A stretch of DNA of 38,910 nt from Prevotella sp. (GTDB taxonomy: Bacteria; Bacteroidota; Bacteroidia; Bacteroidales; Bacteroidaceae), in assembly GCA_017524385.1 (NCBI GenBank), contig JAFWSS010000239.1, positions 1-38,910 on the forward strand, written 5' to 3'. The translations under genes and the position numbers were made by a program. Below, one piece after another: positions 6,788 to 14,081 of this stretch (position 1 is its first letter; each line of letters begins with the position of its first letter). A model generated the notes under the pieces. That model was not told the origin of the DNA. It did no database searches and saw nothing but the letters and a program-made list of their open reading frames with translations.

Positions 6788-8335
6788 TTATTTCTCCGCC
6801 ATCTTCCATTCGGTGATGCGGCGGTGTTGGCTTGAGAAGTTCACGCCGATTTTGAAGAGACGGCGCGAGTCGGTGGCGAAGGGTAGGGCATAACCCTTGT
6901 CTTCAATCTGAAGCAGGGCCTCGTCCGCGCTTCTGTCGAGTTTGAACTCGAAGATGTAGATGTAGTCAGAGGTCTTGACGATGAGATCCATACGACCGTC
7001 GCTGGTGGGACGCTCCACCTCTACATACAGACCAATCAGACGGAACACCACGAATATCACATTCTGGAAATAAAGTTCCGCCTCTCCGGCAATACGGTAG
7101 TCACTGTCGGCGAAGAAGACTTCAAGAAGCGCCATGAATTGTTCCACTTCACCTCGCCGTATCGTGGTCACCAATTTAGATATGTAAGAACCGCTCTTCA
7201 CTGTGCTCACATTGGAATACAAGGGTATGAGGAATCGGGTGAAGCCGTTCTCCACCTCACGGTTGGGAAAACCGAGACGGTAGAGCTGGAACTCCTTGTT
7301 GTAGCCCTTGATGGTGAGGTACCCGCTCTGGTAGATGACCGACACGGGGTTCTCCTGCATGTTGTCGATGCTGTTGATGGTATTGCTTGTAATTTCCTCG
7401 TCAACGAGGTCATTGAGGTTGAATTTGGATTGTTGGAGCAGTTCCGTCAAGAAAGTGGGGGTGCCAGTCTCGAACCAGTATTCGCCGAACACCTTGCTCG
7501 ACAATGTGCTGAGCAGGCTGAAAGGATTATAGATGCCTACTGAGTCCTGACGGAAGTGGTAGCCGTCGTAATAATCCTTGAGTTGGGCATAACACTCCTC
7601 CTTAGTGAGATTGTTGGCAAAGGCCAACTCCTCCACCTCTGAGTCGAGATTGTCGTGAATCTCTTTATCTGTGATGCCGCAAATCTCCACATAACGCGGG
7701 TCCATCGAGATGTCGGTGAAGTTGTTCAAGTCGCTGAAGATGCTCACCTTGCTGAAACGAGTCACACCCGTGATGAAGCCAAGCTTAATGTACTTGTCCT
7801 GTGTCTTCATCACTGAGTAAAAGGCCTTCATCTGGCTGCGGTAGTGTTCCTGCAGTTCGGGATTGCCGATGGAGTTAAGCAGGGGCTTGTCGTACTCGTC
7901 AATCAGGATGACTACTTTTTGCCCCGTCTTTTCATAAGCACGTTGGACGATTCCTGCGAATTTCAGTGAAGGATTGGTCTCGGTAGGCGAACTGCCGTAA
8001 AGCCTTTCCCATTCTGACAATTTGTTATATATAATATCATGAAAACCATCCTTATTCTTGTATTCGCCCGTATTCAGGTCGAGGTGTAAAACGGGATAGA
8101 CAGTCCAGTCCTGCTCCAACTGCCCTAATGCCAGTCCTTTGAACAATTCCTTTTTGCCGAGGAAATATGCCTCCATGGTGCTGATGAGCAGACTCTTGCC
8201 GAAACGGCGAGGTCGGCTGAGAAAAAAGTATCCTATGTCTTTAGCCAATTTATAAACCAACGCTGTCTTGTCGATGTACAGACATCCTTGCTGACGTATC
8301 TTCTCGAAATCCTGTATGCCAATAGGGTAAATCAT
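6788..8335 (-). CDS. AAA-ATPase-like / PD-(D/E)XK nuclease protein (DUF1703 type)
   Basis: 515 residues, full length for the family. The N-terminal AAA-ATPase-like domain (IGIQDFEKIRQQGCLYIDKT) has a P-loop of the family's unusual form, RPRRFGKS at 41-48, and Walker B VVILIDEYDKPLL with Asp147-Glu148. The C-terminal PDDEXK_9 domain shows GRMDLIV (Asp450) and YIFEFKLD (Glu463-x-Lys465), so both active sites look intact. The family is multicopy in Bacteroidales; its biological role is not established to my knowledge, with mobile-element or defence roles suggested. It is convergent with the lipoprotein gene. Its 5' side faces repeat copy 2. A TAACTTGC (complement of 8364-8371) is a weak -7 candidate. 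The remnant at 4854-5102 belongs to the same broad family. Confidence 0.9.
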   Translation of the reverse strand: MIYPIGIQDFEKIRQQGCLYIDKTALVYKLAKDIGYFFLSRPRRFGKSLLISTMEAYFLGKKELFKGLALGQLEQDWTVYPVLHLDLNTGEYKNKDGFHDIIYNKLSEWERLYGSSPTETNPSLKFAGIVQRAYEKTGQKVVILIDEYDKPLLNSIGNPELQEHYRSQMKAFYSVMKTQDKYIKLGFITGVTRFSKVSIFSDLNNFTDISMDPRYVEICGITDKEIHDNLDSEVEELAFANNLTKEECYAQLKDYYDGYHFRQDSVGIYNPFSLLSTLSSKVFGEYWFETGTPTFLTELLQQSKFNLNDLVDEEITSNTINSIDNMQENPVSVIYQSGYLTIKGYNKEFQLYRLGFPNREVENGFTRFLIPLYSNVSTVKSGSYISKLVTTIRRGEVEQFMALLEVFFADSDYRIAGEAELYFQNVIFVVFRLIGLYVEVERPTSDGRMDLIVKTSDYIYIFEFKLDRSADEALLQIEDKGYALPFATDSRRLFKIGVNFSSQHRRITEWKMAEK

Positions 8336-8433
8336 AATTGCTACATGATTTTGTTTTCTGGGTGCAAGTTACAACTTTTAAATCAATCCGACAACATGGA
8401 AACCACGTTTTTTGCCGCATAATGTTTTATAAC

Positions 8434-8750
8434 GTCACGCCCCTATGACTTTTTTGCATATAGCATTGAATAGAAATACGTAACAATCCTCCAAAACCAT
8501 CCCTTAATATGCATAAAAGCACCCGTTATGCATATATATTCTCATTTTAACATTTACTATGGAACATTTGACACCAGCTGGCGCAGTTACGCCAGAGTCC
8601 TATTAGTCCCAATAGTCCGTAGAACCTTTCATCCGCATGGCCAGAATGCCTTTAGGCGTTCTCTCCTCCCCTCTTGAAAATTGTAAGATTTGATCAGATT
8701 TGCAAGATTTCTCGCCGAAGGCGACTCCTTTGTGAATTCATCGAATTCAC
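8434..8750. repeat. structured intergenic repeat R, copy 2 (left arm plus core)
   Basis: The most complete copy. The left arm (8434-8570) matches 10686-10822 and contains an AT-rich hairpin ATATGCATAA-nine nt-TTATGCATAT. The core (8571-8750) matches copy 1: CTGGCG/CGCCAG stem (8578-8595), AGTCC units with 9-nt spacing, TCGCCGAAGGCGA (8712-8724) and GTGAATTCATCGAATTCAC (8732-8750). Four independent inverted repeats in 320 bp without a reading frame suggest a folded RNA or a cruciform-rich DNA element. Confidence 0.85.
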
Positions 8751-8786
8751 GTTAATTTTGAGCGTATCTATGGTTTTGTCGCATTG

Positions 8787-8818
8787 TTTGGTGGTTTGAG
8801 CGAAACGTTGTAACTTTG
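8787..8818 (+). promoter_or_regulatory. orphan consensus promoter (TTTG-N20-TAACTTTG)
   Basis: TTTG at 8787-8790 and TAACTTTG at 8811-8818 are separated by 20 nt, a full match to the Bacteroidota housekeeping promoter. The predicted transcript starts near 8825 and no gene follows for more than 300 nt. The ATPase gene at 9149 has its own -7 box. Confidence 0.6.
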
Positions 8819-9122
8819 TAATTGAATCATCATCAACAGGCCAACAAGGGAACATACATCAAAATAATTATTTTCGCAAAATGTTATTTTTATGTCCTAT
8901 GAACGACGTTTCTTGACTAATAAATAGAATAAAAATACTCATTTGTAAGCACAAAAGTAGTTCCTTAAATATAGTCTTATTGATTTCTTCACTTATGCAC
9001 ATTTCGGTAAAATATAACATTCAACTGAACATAAAATGACATACCGAAGTTGAGTTTCGTTAATAAAACAGCGGAATTTGAATATTTTATCAACTTTCCG
9101 CTTGTTTTCTCCCGAAAAACAT

Positions 9123-9130
9123 TATCTTTG
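9123..9130 (+). promoter_or_regulatory. -7 box TATCTTTG of the DUF234-type ATPase gene
   Basis: TATCTTTG matches TAnnTTTG, and a TTG lies 18 nt upstream (9102-9104). The expected transcript start near 9137 falls inside the longest open frame, so translation should begin at the ATG at 9149 and not at the upstream codon at 9050. Confidence 0.65.
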
Positions 9131-9148
9131 TGGCGTGAATCAAAAGTA

Positions 9149-10579
9149 ATGGATGCCATGCTAATAGGTCGAGAAAAAGAAAAACAGGTATTACAGAATG
9201 CTCTCTACGAAGAGTACTCGCAATTCGTTGTCGTATATGGAAGGCGGCGTGTCGGTAAGACTTTTCTAATCAGAGAAACCTTTGAAAACCGATTCGACTT
9301 CCAATTTACCGGCGCTGCAAATTTGACTGCAAGAAAGCAGTTGGTGCGTTTCCGTCGTGCGCTTAAAGAACATGGGCAGAAAGATACTCCGGAACTAACC
9401 AATTGGGGCGATGCTTTCAGTGAACTCAAACGATTTATTAAAAGTCTGCCTGAAGGCAAAAAGGTTGTTTTCCTTGACGAGCTTCCATGGATGGATGCAC
9501 CACGATCTGGTTTTTTATCAGAGTTGGAATCGTTTTGGAATGGATGGGCATCGGCACGAAAAGATATTGTTTTTGTGGTATGCGGAAGCAGCACTTCATG
9601 GATGGTCAATAAAATTATCAAGAATAAGGGCGGTTTGCACAATCGCTTGAACCATCGTATATCACTTACCCCTTTCCCTTTGGGATTATGCGAGAAGTTA
9701 GCTCAGTCAAGAGGGCTTGTTTTGAACCGCAAACAGATGCTTGAAGCCTATATGATATTTGGCGGTGTACCATATTATTGGAGTCTGTTGCAAAAAGGAA
9801 CTAGCATAACTGCTGAGATTGACAGATTGTTTTTTTCACCTAATGGAGAACTGCATGACGAATTTGAGATGTTATATGCTTCATTGTTCAGAAAACCTGA
9901 ACCATACATTCGCGTAATTGAGTTATTGGCCAAGAAAAAGATGGGTATGACTAGACAAGAGTTGTTGGTGGCAGGACAATTTGAAGACAATGGAGCATTC
10001 TCTGACATTCTGAAAGATTTGGAGTGGTGTGGCTTTATTAGAAGTTATACCATGATGGGGTATCGGACAAAATCGGACATCTTCCAGCTAATAGACCATT
10101 ACACATTATTCTATTACGAATACATAGACGGAGTACGTCAAGGCTCAAACTATTGGCGTTCAATGCTTGGAACCCCCAAATATAATACCTGGTGCGGCTT
10201 GGCATTTGAGCGCACTTGCCTATGGCATGTTGACCAAATCAAAAAGAAACTTGGTATCAGCGGAATACTGACAAATGAATATGCATGGCGCTGCTTGCCG
10301 GATGAAAGCATCGGTAGGCCAGGAGTTCAGATAGACCTACTTATAGACCGTAGCGATGGAATTATTGATGTATGCGAAATGAAATACTCGAAAGCCCCAT
10401 ACACCATCACTTCCGATTATGATGAAGAACTTGCCCGTAAACGAAATGTGTTCCAGTCTGTAACAGGCACCAAAAAAGCCATTCATTCCATCATGGTTAC
10501 CACCGACGGCCTAACTCGGAATGAATACTGGGGGGACATTCAGGCGGAAGTTAAATTGGACGATTTGTACGAACTATAA
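9149..10579 (+). CDS. AAA-type ATPase with DUF234 / PD-(D/E)XK C-terminus
   Basis: 476 residues. It belongs to the archaeal-type ATPase_2 plus DUF234 family and is a different family from the DUF1703-type gene at 6788. P-loop GRRRVGKTFLIRE (Lys37); Walker B KVVFLDELPWMDA; sensor-like VFVVCGSSTSWM; a winged-helix-like middle (MTRQELLVAGQFEDNGAFS). The C-terminal domain has an intact nuclease-like signature: GVQIDLLIDRSDGIIDVCEM followed by Lys. Start set by the -7 box at 9123-9130 and the family-typical N-terminus (LIGREKEKQVL). The gene is alone between copies 2 and 3 of repeat R in direct orientation. Function is unknown; defence, toxin-like and mobile-element roles are all speculation. Confidence 0.88.
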   Translation: MDAMLIGREKEKQVLQNALYEEYSQFVVVYGRRRVGKTFLIRETFENRFDFQFTGAANLTARKQLVRFRRALKEHGQKDTPELTNWGDAFSELKRFIKSLPEGKKVVFLDELPWMDAPRSGFLSELESFWNGWASARKDIVFVVCGSSTSWMVNKIIKNKGGLHNRLNHRISLTPFPLGLCEKLAQSRGLVLNRKQMLEAYMIFGGVPYYWSLLQKGTSITAEIDRLFFSPNGELHDEFEMLYASLFRKPEPYIRVIELLAKKKMGMTRQELLVAGQFEDNGAFSDILKDLEWCGFIRSYTMMGYRTKSDIFQLIDHYTLFYYEYIDGVRQGSNYWRSMLGTPKYNTWCGLAFERTCLWHVDQIKKKLGISGILTNEYAWRCLPDESIGRPGVQIDLLIDRSDGIIDVCEMKYSKAPYTITSDYDEELARKRNVFQSVTGTKKAIHSIMVTTDGLTRNEYWGDIQAEVKLDDLYEL

Positions 10580-10685
10580 AAAGTGATTAATTTGCTATGT
10601 TCGAGATTTTTAAGAAGATACAGATTGAAGGTCAAGGTGGTTACTTTGATTAGGTCAACTGTGCCTCTTTACCATGTTTCATTTT

Positions 10686-10933
10686 GTCACGCCCATAAAA
10701 CATTTTTGCATATAACTTTGCATAGAAATACATTGTAATCCTCCAAAACCGCTCCTTAATATGCATAACAGCACCCGCTATGCATATATATCCTCATTTT
10801 AACATTTACCATGAAACATTTGACACCAGCTGGCGCAGTTGCGCCAGAGTCCTATTAGTCCCAATAGTCCGTAGATCCTTTCATCCGCATGGCCAGAATG
10901 CCTTTAGGTGTTCTCTCCTTCCCTCCTCCCCTC
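10686..10933. repeat. structured intergenic repeat R, copy 3 (left arm plus part of core)
   Basis: Direct-orientation match to 8434-8673, including the ATATGCATA/TATGCATAT hairpin, the 8-bp palindrome CTGGCGCAGTTGCGCCAG (10830-10847), the 9-nt-spaced AGTCC units and the CATCCGCATGGCCAGAATGC stretch. It ends at CTCCCCTC and lacks the TTGATCA, TCGCC/GGCGA and GTGAATTC parts. A TAACTTTG box (10713-10720) is present here but not in copy 2. Confidence 0.85.
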
Positions 10934-10948
10934 AATAACCAATAACTC

Positions 10949-11047
10949 CTTACAATTTCTTAACTCTTAATTCTTAACTCTAGATGGGCAGTTTGGAACA
11001 TGGTAGCTACAATACTTACAATTTCTTAACTCTTAATTCTTAACTCT
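10949..11047. repeat. 33-nt direct repeat pair in low-complexity tract
   Basis: A 33-nt unit beginning CTTACAATTTCTTAACTC occurs identically at 10949-10981 and 11015-11047, 33 nt apart. Degenerate versions continue to ~11085. Only two full copies exist and the spacer is not followed by further units, so this is not a CRISPR. Confidence 0.7.
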
Positions 11048-11491
11048 TAATTAAATAAGACTCTTGACTCTTGACCCTTCAATAACCCATAACCTTTCAA
11101 AAAAGCCCCCTTAGCTTCCCACTTTTTCACCCCATTTCTCAAATTCGCTTTACAATTATTCCCACCTCCATCCTCAATATTCATACCTTTGCATCCAACC
11201 AAAACACATAACCTTTCAAAAAGTCCTGTGTAACCACCAGCAAACTCAATAACCAATAACCATTCAAAGCCCTCAGGCTTATCTTTGTTGTGATTATGTT
11301 GTGAATAGTTGTTTTCAAATAACAGAAACAAAATTTTTATAATTTTTTAATCTCATTTTTTTATAATTTTGAGGCCGCAGGCCGACCCTCCTTCCCTCCT
11401 CAACTCCTTAGCTAAAAAACTAATGATAGGAACACTGCTGTGCGCGGGCCTTCCATGCCCGTTTATCCACCAGCAAAGGAATAGCTAACGC

Positions 11492-12838
11492 CTAAAGCCT
11501 AGAAAAACTCCCCTTTAAATAGGCATTGACGAGCATCTGCTTGAGGATGGTGCTGATCTCAGCGTCGATATAACGCTCGACGGAAAGTGACACTTCCTTG
11601 GACGGGACTTGCCCATCGAACTCATGCTGCAACTTCTGCTGTATAGAGGGAATCTGCTCTCGACACTTCTTCATCGACATCTGCCAGTTGAGCATAACGG
11701 TGGAACCACCATATACCGAGTCACGGAAAGTCTCTACGAATTGAAGGGCGGGGGCGCAAGCGGAGATAATGGATGCGTCTAACTGAGGATTCTTTCCTTC
11801 TGTAGGAGAGACTTTCTTCTGGATCTCTTCTTCCAAGGAACGGATATAGGACGAATTGTTGGCAACAGAGGATTGCTGAACAATAGGCGACTCTTCGACT
11901 TCATGGTTTGGACGAGTCTCCTGGTCGTTAGGCTCATCCAATGGTACTGACGCCCTGATGGTATCGGGTTTGACTGGTGCCTCGGATGATGTTAAGGAAT
12001 CTATAGCACCTGCGGGAGAAGGCATAGAGGAATCTTTGTTGGCCCACCACCATCCGACGACTATTAACGCTACTAAAAACGCAAAAGCCATGATACCCTT
12101 TTTACTCGATTTCTTTGGTGTCAGCGCATCCATCACTTCCTGCGCACTTTGGTACCTGTCGGAGGGACGTTGCGCCAGACATTTGTCCATGACTTTGCGA
12201 TAAAGGGGAGGCAAGGACGTGGTGGCAGAGATGAATTGTAGCACACGCCCGAAGGTATAAAGGTCGGTGGCTGGAGTGAACGACATCTCATCGACTCCTT
12301 CCAGTTGCTCCGGAGCTGCGAATTGTGCGGTATGCCCTGTAGTGAAGGGATTGCTGTCGGTGTAGCAGAAACCAAAATCCACCAAACGTACCTCATGGCC
12401 GATTCTGGTCAAGAGGATGTTGTCGGGCTTGAGATCAAGATGGAGAATCTGGTGGGCATGAAGGTACTGCAGGGCCTGCAGCAGTTGGAGACAGAAGGTG
12501 TGCAGACTTGTCTCTTCTTCGAAGACTTCGGGATGCTCCTCTAAGAAGTCGGTCAGTGAGGTGCCATCAATGAACTCCATGAGGATATAGTCGTGGCCGT
12601 GTTCCATGTAACGGGGCAAGGCGGGGTGGTCGAGGCGGTAGGAGGTCTCAAACTCCTTCTCCATCGCCGCTACATAACGCGGATCGTTGGCGTATTCGGA
12701 CTTGAGGCGTTTGAGGAAATGCCACTTGCCGTAACGTCTCACACGGAAGGCAAGGCATGTCGCCCCCGCGTAAGGCAGTGGCTCCGCGTCAACGAAACGA
12801 TTATCGTCTTGATGGTCAAATTCCGATGGGGTAGTCAT
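11492..12838 (-). CDS. membrane-anchored Ser/Thr protein kinase (Hanks type, non-RD)
   Basis: 448 residues. Cytoplasmic kinase domain ~20-240: catalytic Lys43 (HFLKRLK), HLDLKPDN with Asp135 and Asn140, metal-binding DFG at 154-156, and APEQLEG after the activation segment. The usual HRD is HLD, so it is a non-RD kinase. The glycine-rich loop is degenerate (YAGATCLAF). One membrane segment follows (MAFAFLVALIVVGWWW, ~250-265), then ~180 extracytoplasmic, Ser/Thr/Glu-rich residues with no PASTA repeats. It starts 16 nt after the upstream 189-residue gene, so the two should be one operon. Substrates are unknown; the upstream partner is a natural candidate. Confidence 0.88.
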   Translation of the reverse strand: MTTPSEFDHQDDNRFVDAEPLPYAGATCLAFRVRRYGKWHFLKRLKSEYANDPRYVAAMEKEFETSYRLDHPALPRYMEHGHDYILMEFIDGTSLTDFLEEHPEVFEEETSLHTFCLQLLQALQYLHAHQILHLDLKPDNILLTRIGHEVRLVDFGFCYTDSNPFTTGHTAQFAAPEQLEGVDEMSFTPATDLYTFGRVLQFISATTSLPPLYRKVMDKCLAQRPSDRYQSAQEVMDALTPKKSSKKGIMAFAFLVALIVVGWWWANKDSSMPSPAGAIDSLTSSEAPVKPDTIRASVPLDEPNDQETRPNHEVEESPIVQQSSVANNSSYIRSLEEEIQKKVSPTEGKNPQLDASIISACAPALQFVETFRDSVYGGSTVMLNWQMSMKKCREQIPSIQQKLQHEFDGQVPSKEVSLSVERYIDAEISTILKQMLVNAYLKGSFSRL

Positions 12839-12854
12839 GGCTGATAGCAGTTTT

Positions 12855-13424
12855 TCAGTCCTCGTCTTCCTCCTCTGTGACTAGACGGATGCTCGACAGA
12901 CCTGTCACCTTGCCTGCGGTGTATGCTCCTAATGACACTCCGTCTCTCACAACGTCGCTGACCAACAAGGGGAAATGGAGCACGAAGAGAGGAGCCTCAA
13001 TGACATCCCCTTCGCGAAGGTGGCTGTTCTCGTTATGTACCACTTTGTAGGTGCTGCCCGTGAGGTGGCGTAACCTCACTATTCTGTCGGGCAGATAAGC
13101 GTATTCTACCAGACTGCCCTCGGGGACAGCGAATGAAGCAATGGTTCCCCCATGGTCAAAACTGGAGTTGACACGACGTGTGGCCTCGGTCATCATGTCC
13201 CAGTTCTCGAAACCAAGGTAGTGGGCGATGATGTTGAGGGTGCTGGGGCGTGGATCACGCTCGTCATCAATCTGTCCCATGAGGCGTTTCATTGTGTTCA
13301 GGCCGATGTGCTCATGCTCCTGCTCGGCGATTTTCTCGATGAGTAGGTTGAGTTGCGCGCCGTCGTCCAAGCGCAATCCTGACTTCTGGCGAAGCAGGTA
13401 TTTCACGAATTTGTTGAATACCAT
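12855..13424 (-). CDS. hypothetical protein with DNA-binding-like N-terminus, kinase partner
   Basis: 189 residues, first gene of the kinase operon. The N-terminal ~75 residues are helical and contain GLNTMKRLMGQ and STLNIIAHYLGFENWDMM, a pattern seen in Bacteroidota proteins with a helix-turn-helix-like head ('TLN-IA-yLGFe-W'). The C-terminal ~100 residues look all-beta (YAYLPDRIVRLRHLTGSTY, EGDVIEAPLFVLHFPLLVSD) and could be a ligand- or partner-binding barrel; the tail is acidic (EEEDED). No membrane segment. I cannot name the family. The tight pairing with a Ser/Thr kinase suggests a regulator controlled by, or controlling, the kinase. Confidence 0.65.
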   Translation of the reverse strand: MVFNKFVKYLLRQKSGLRLDDGAQLNLLIEKIAEQEHEHIGLNTMKRLMGQIDDERDPRPSTLNIIAHYLGFENWDMMTEATRRVNSSFDHGGTIASFAVPEGSLVEYAYLPDRIVRLRHLTGSTYKVVHNENSHLREGDVIEAPLFVLHFPLLVSDVVRDGVSLGAYTAGKVTGLSSIRLVTEEEDED

Positions 13425-13517
13425 GATGAATCAGAGGTTGTGGATGAATGAATAACCGCAGCCATCGTGCGTATGTCCAGATTTTCCAATGAATCCGCGG
13501 TTGCGGTATGAAAAGTC

Positions 13518-13542
13518 AAAAAGCCTCTCCAAATGGGGAGGC
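13518..13542 (-). terminator. intrinsic terminator after tRNA-Arg
   Basis: Read on the minus strand: GCCTCCCC, short loop, GGAGAGGC, then TTTTT (complement of 13518-13522). It lies 10 nt past the tRNA 3' end. Confidence 0.8.
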
Positions 13543-13552
13543 TCGACTCGAT

Positions 13553-13627
13553 TGGTACTTCCTCCGAGAATCGAACTCGGATCTAATCTTTAGGAGAGAT
13601 TTGTTCTATCCATTGAACTAAGGAAGC
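13553..13627 (-). tRNA. tRNA-Arg (anticodon CCU)
   Basis: The minus strand folds as a complete cloverleaf: acceptor GCTTCCT/AGGAAGT (the first pair is G-U); D stem GTTC/GAAC; anticodon stem AATCT/AGATT around loop CTCCTAA (anticodon CCT); T stem CCGAG/CTCGG with loop TTCGATT; discriminator A and an encoded CCA end. It reads the rare AGG arginine codon. It has its own promoter upstream and a terminator downstream, so it is a single-gene unit. Confidence 0.95.
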
Positions 13628-13647
13628 GCATTCTCTGTTTTCGGCGG

Positions 13648-13655
13648 CAAAGTTA
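13648..13655 (-). promoter_or_regulatory. -7 box TAACTTTG of tRNA-Arg
   Basis: The complement of CAAAGTTA reads TAACTTTG, a consensus -7 box. The predicted start near 13641 is about 14 nt before the mature tRNA. Confidence 0.65.
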
Positions 13656-13918
13656 CGAATAAATGAGAGAAATGCAAAAGGAAAACTTGTTTTTCTTTTC
13701 ATTTCCGAATGAAAGTAACTTCGGCAAAGCCAGAGTTCACGAAAAGTCGAGCGAAAAAACGATGTATGGAGCAGTGAATGCAGAGGAAAGGCTTACTTAT
13801 CTTTTGTTGAATAACGACGTATTTGGAGTGATTGTCAAATTATGTAGCAGCGATTGTCAATCTTTGTCATAAAAGTTAATTTTCATGAAAAAATTTTCTG
13901 GTTTAGACTTTTATTATT

Positions 13919-13926
13919 TAACTTTG
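13919..13926 (+). promoter_or_regulatory. -7 box TAACTTTG of greA
   Basis: Consensus -7 box, with TTTAG at 13902-13906 as a weak -33. The expected start is near 13933, giving a leader of about 150 nt that contains the hairpin at 13950-13970. The region 13656-13900 upstream holds no credible gene. Confidence 0.65.
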
Positions 13927-13949
13927 CATTGCCAATAAGAGAAGAAGGG

Positions 13950-13978
13950 TTCCAGTGAGAAAAACTGGAATTCTTTTT
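13950..13978 (+). terminator. intrinsic terminator inside the greA leader
   Basis: TTCCAGT-GAGAAAA-ACTGGAA (13950-13970) is a perfect 7-bp hairpin followed by TTCTTTTT. It lies only ~20-45 nt after the predicted start of the greA transcript and ~100 nt before the start codon, which fits premature termination in the leader. Confidence 0.6.
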
Positions 13979-14065
13979 GTTTTATGTAAAACTTGCCGTT
14001 AGCGCAAACAGCGAGAATAAATCACTATAGAAATCATAAAATAAACTTTACATACTTATATTAAC

Positions 14066-14073
14066 AAAGGAGG
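14066..14073 (+). promoter_or_regulatory. strong Shine-Dalgarno of greA
   Basis: AAAGGAGG ends 8 nt before the ATG. A near-perfect anti-SD match is unusual in this window, where most starts are preceded only by A-rich sequence. Confidence 0.8.
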
Positions 14074-14081
14074 AAAAGACT

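Larger units (their letters stand above)
8336..9148. other. 813-nt intergenic region with repeat copy 2 and an orphan promoter
   Basis: No credible gene is visible. 8336-8433 is the AT-rich 5' flank of the minus-strand ATPase gene. 8434-8750 is repeat copy 2. 8787-8818 holds a consensus plus-strand promoter with nothing recognisable after it. 8820-9095 is AT-rich with only very short frames (the best is 11 codons from 8881). 9123-9130 is the -7 box of the next ATPase gene. Confidence 0.7.
10580..11491. other. 912-nt region without a recognisable gene
   Basis: Contents: the 3' flank of the ATPase gene (10580-10685); repeat copy 3 (10686-10933); a low-complexity AT-rich tract made of variants of AACTCTTAATTCTTAACTC and AACCCATAACCTTTCAAA (10934-11260); a solitary TACCTTTG -7-like box (11184-11191) with no good -33 and no gene after it; and a short hairpin CGGGC/GCCCG (11445-11461) before the kinase stop. 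The longest frame, minus strand 11047-11331, is made from the repetitive tract and is not believed. Confidence 0.65.

Noticed and set aside
9050-9148. Longer N-terminus for the DUF234-type ATPase
   Set aside because: The -7 box TATCTTTG lies inside it and the family N-terminus starts at the ATG at 9149.
8434-10933. Insertion sequence bounded by repeat R
   Set aside because: The enclosed gene is an ATPase/nuclease, not a recognised transposase; the repeats are direct and of unequal length, and no target-site duplication was found.
10949-11047. Possible CRISPR from the 33-nt repeat pair
   Set aside because: Only two exact copies, AT-rich low-complexity unit, no spacer series and no cas genes.
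11047-11331. 94-codon minus-strand frame
   Set aside because: Built from the repetitive AACTCTTAATTC/CATAACCTTTC tract; composition is artefactual.
13663-13872. 69-codon frame upstream of greA
   Set aside because: No promoter, no ribosome site and no domain. The sequence around FFFSFPNESNFGKARVHEKS resembles non-coding filler seen between Prevotella genes.
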